Shown here in pieces: positions 5,650 through 5,706 of a stretch of 5,706 nucleotides of DNA. The DNA is taken from contig JAHFOU010000164.1 in NCBI GenBank assembly GCA_023261525.1, forward strand, positions 1 to 5,706, written 5' to 3'. This DNA is from Planctomycetota bacterium (lineage in GTDB: Bacteria > Planctomycetota > SBBH01 > JAHFOU01). Within the stretch, counting starts at the first letter, position 1; every line of letters begins with the position of its first letter. The notes beneath the pieces are model-generated. The model ran no database searches. It saw nothing but the letters and a program-made list of their open reading frames with translations, and had not been told where the DNA came from. The translations under genes were made by a program, and so were the position numbers.

Positions 5650-5678
5650 CTGGCGGATCCGCCCTCGCTGGAGACAAT
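5650..5678 (+). promoter_or_regulatory. Possible promoter for the plus-strand tRNA
   Basis: GACAAT at 5673-5678 matches four of six positions of the -10 consensus. CTGGCG, 17 nt upstream, matches three of six of the -35. A start near 5685 would lie about 9 nt before the tRNA, a normal distance. Both boxes are weak. Confidence 0.25.
5652..5663. repeat. 12-bp perfect palindrome in the divergent intergenic region
   Basis: GGCGGATCCGCC is a perfect 12-bp palindrome between the tRNA and the first minus-strand gene. It overlaps the possible tRNA -35 box and lies just upstream of the possible operon -10. It could be an operator or a chance GC-rich palindrome. As RNA it would form only a 4-bp stem with a GAUC loop, too weak for a convincing terminator. 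Confidence 0.3.
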
Positions 5679-5693
5679 GGCGCGTGCACCTGT

Positions 5694-5706
5694 CGGGGTG
5701 TAGCGC
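5694..5706 (+). tRNA. Partial tRNA, probably tRNA-Pro (5' 13 nt only)
   Basis: The last 13 bases, CGGGGTGTAGCGC, match the 5' end of many bacterial proline tRNAs. They give a 7-nt acceptor strand beginning with C (5694-5700), T8 and A9 at 5701-5702, and the D-stem start GCGC (5703-5706). The anticodon and the rest of the gene are beyond the window, so the isotype rests on the unusual C1 acceptor strand and its resemblance to tRNA-Pro. The gene diverges from the protein operon. Confidence 0.55.

Noticed and set aside
5648..5666. Intrinsic terminator at the palindrome next to a TTTT run
   Set aside because: The possible RNA stem is only 4 bp and the T-run is short and separated from it; it lies upstream of the operon rather than after a gene.

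Overview
This is a very GC-rich window (roughly 70-77% G+C in most of the stretches I counted) with densely packed genes. All seven protein genes lie on the minus strand and read from right to left. A partial tRNA gene on the plus strand starts at the right edge. A lipoprotein signal peptide with a +2 serine and a UDP-GlcNAc-type sugar dehydrogenase point to a Gram-negative bacterium. A high-GC Acidobacteriota (Holophagae-like), Myxococcota or related lineage would fit, but the phylum is a guess.

Layout in order of transcription (right to left): the first 13 nt of a probable tRNA-Pro (plus strand, 5694-5706); a 73-bp divergent intergenic region; a 59-aa two-helix membrane protein (5620-5441); a short D-2-hydroxyacid dehydrogenase of the SerA type (5444-4593); an outer-membrane-type lipoprotein (4596-3991); a polytopic membrane protein with an acidic tail (3994-3095); a WbpA-type UDP-N-acetylglucosamine 6-dehydrogenase (3110-1785); a 172-aa membrane-anchored protein of unknown family and clearly lower G+C (1788-1270); and the N-terminal two thirds or so of the primosomal helicase PriA (1241 to beyond position 1).

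The first six genes are tied together by stop/start overlaps (ATGA, TTGA, GTGA, a 16-bp or GTGA overlap, GTGA). This predicts one transcription unit with translational coupling; priA follows after only 28 bp. Three or four of the products belong to the envelope: the lipoprotein, the two membrane proteins and the anchored protein. WbpA would supply UDP-GlcNAc uronic acid for a surface polysaccharide, but no glycosyltransferase or other sugar-pathway gene is present here, so a joint function is inference only.

I see no CRISPR array, transposase, phage gene or recognisable defence system. The most notable points are a PriA Walker B box reading DEEP instead of DEEH, the unbroken chain of overlaps including a TTGA junction without a Shine-Dalgarno sequence, the compositionally distinct orphan before priA, and the shortened dehydrogenase.
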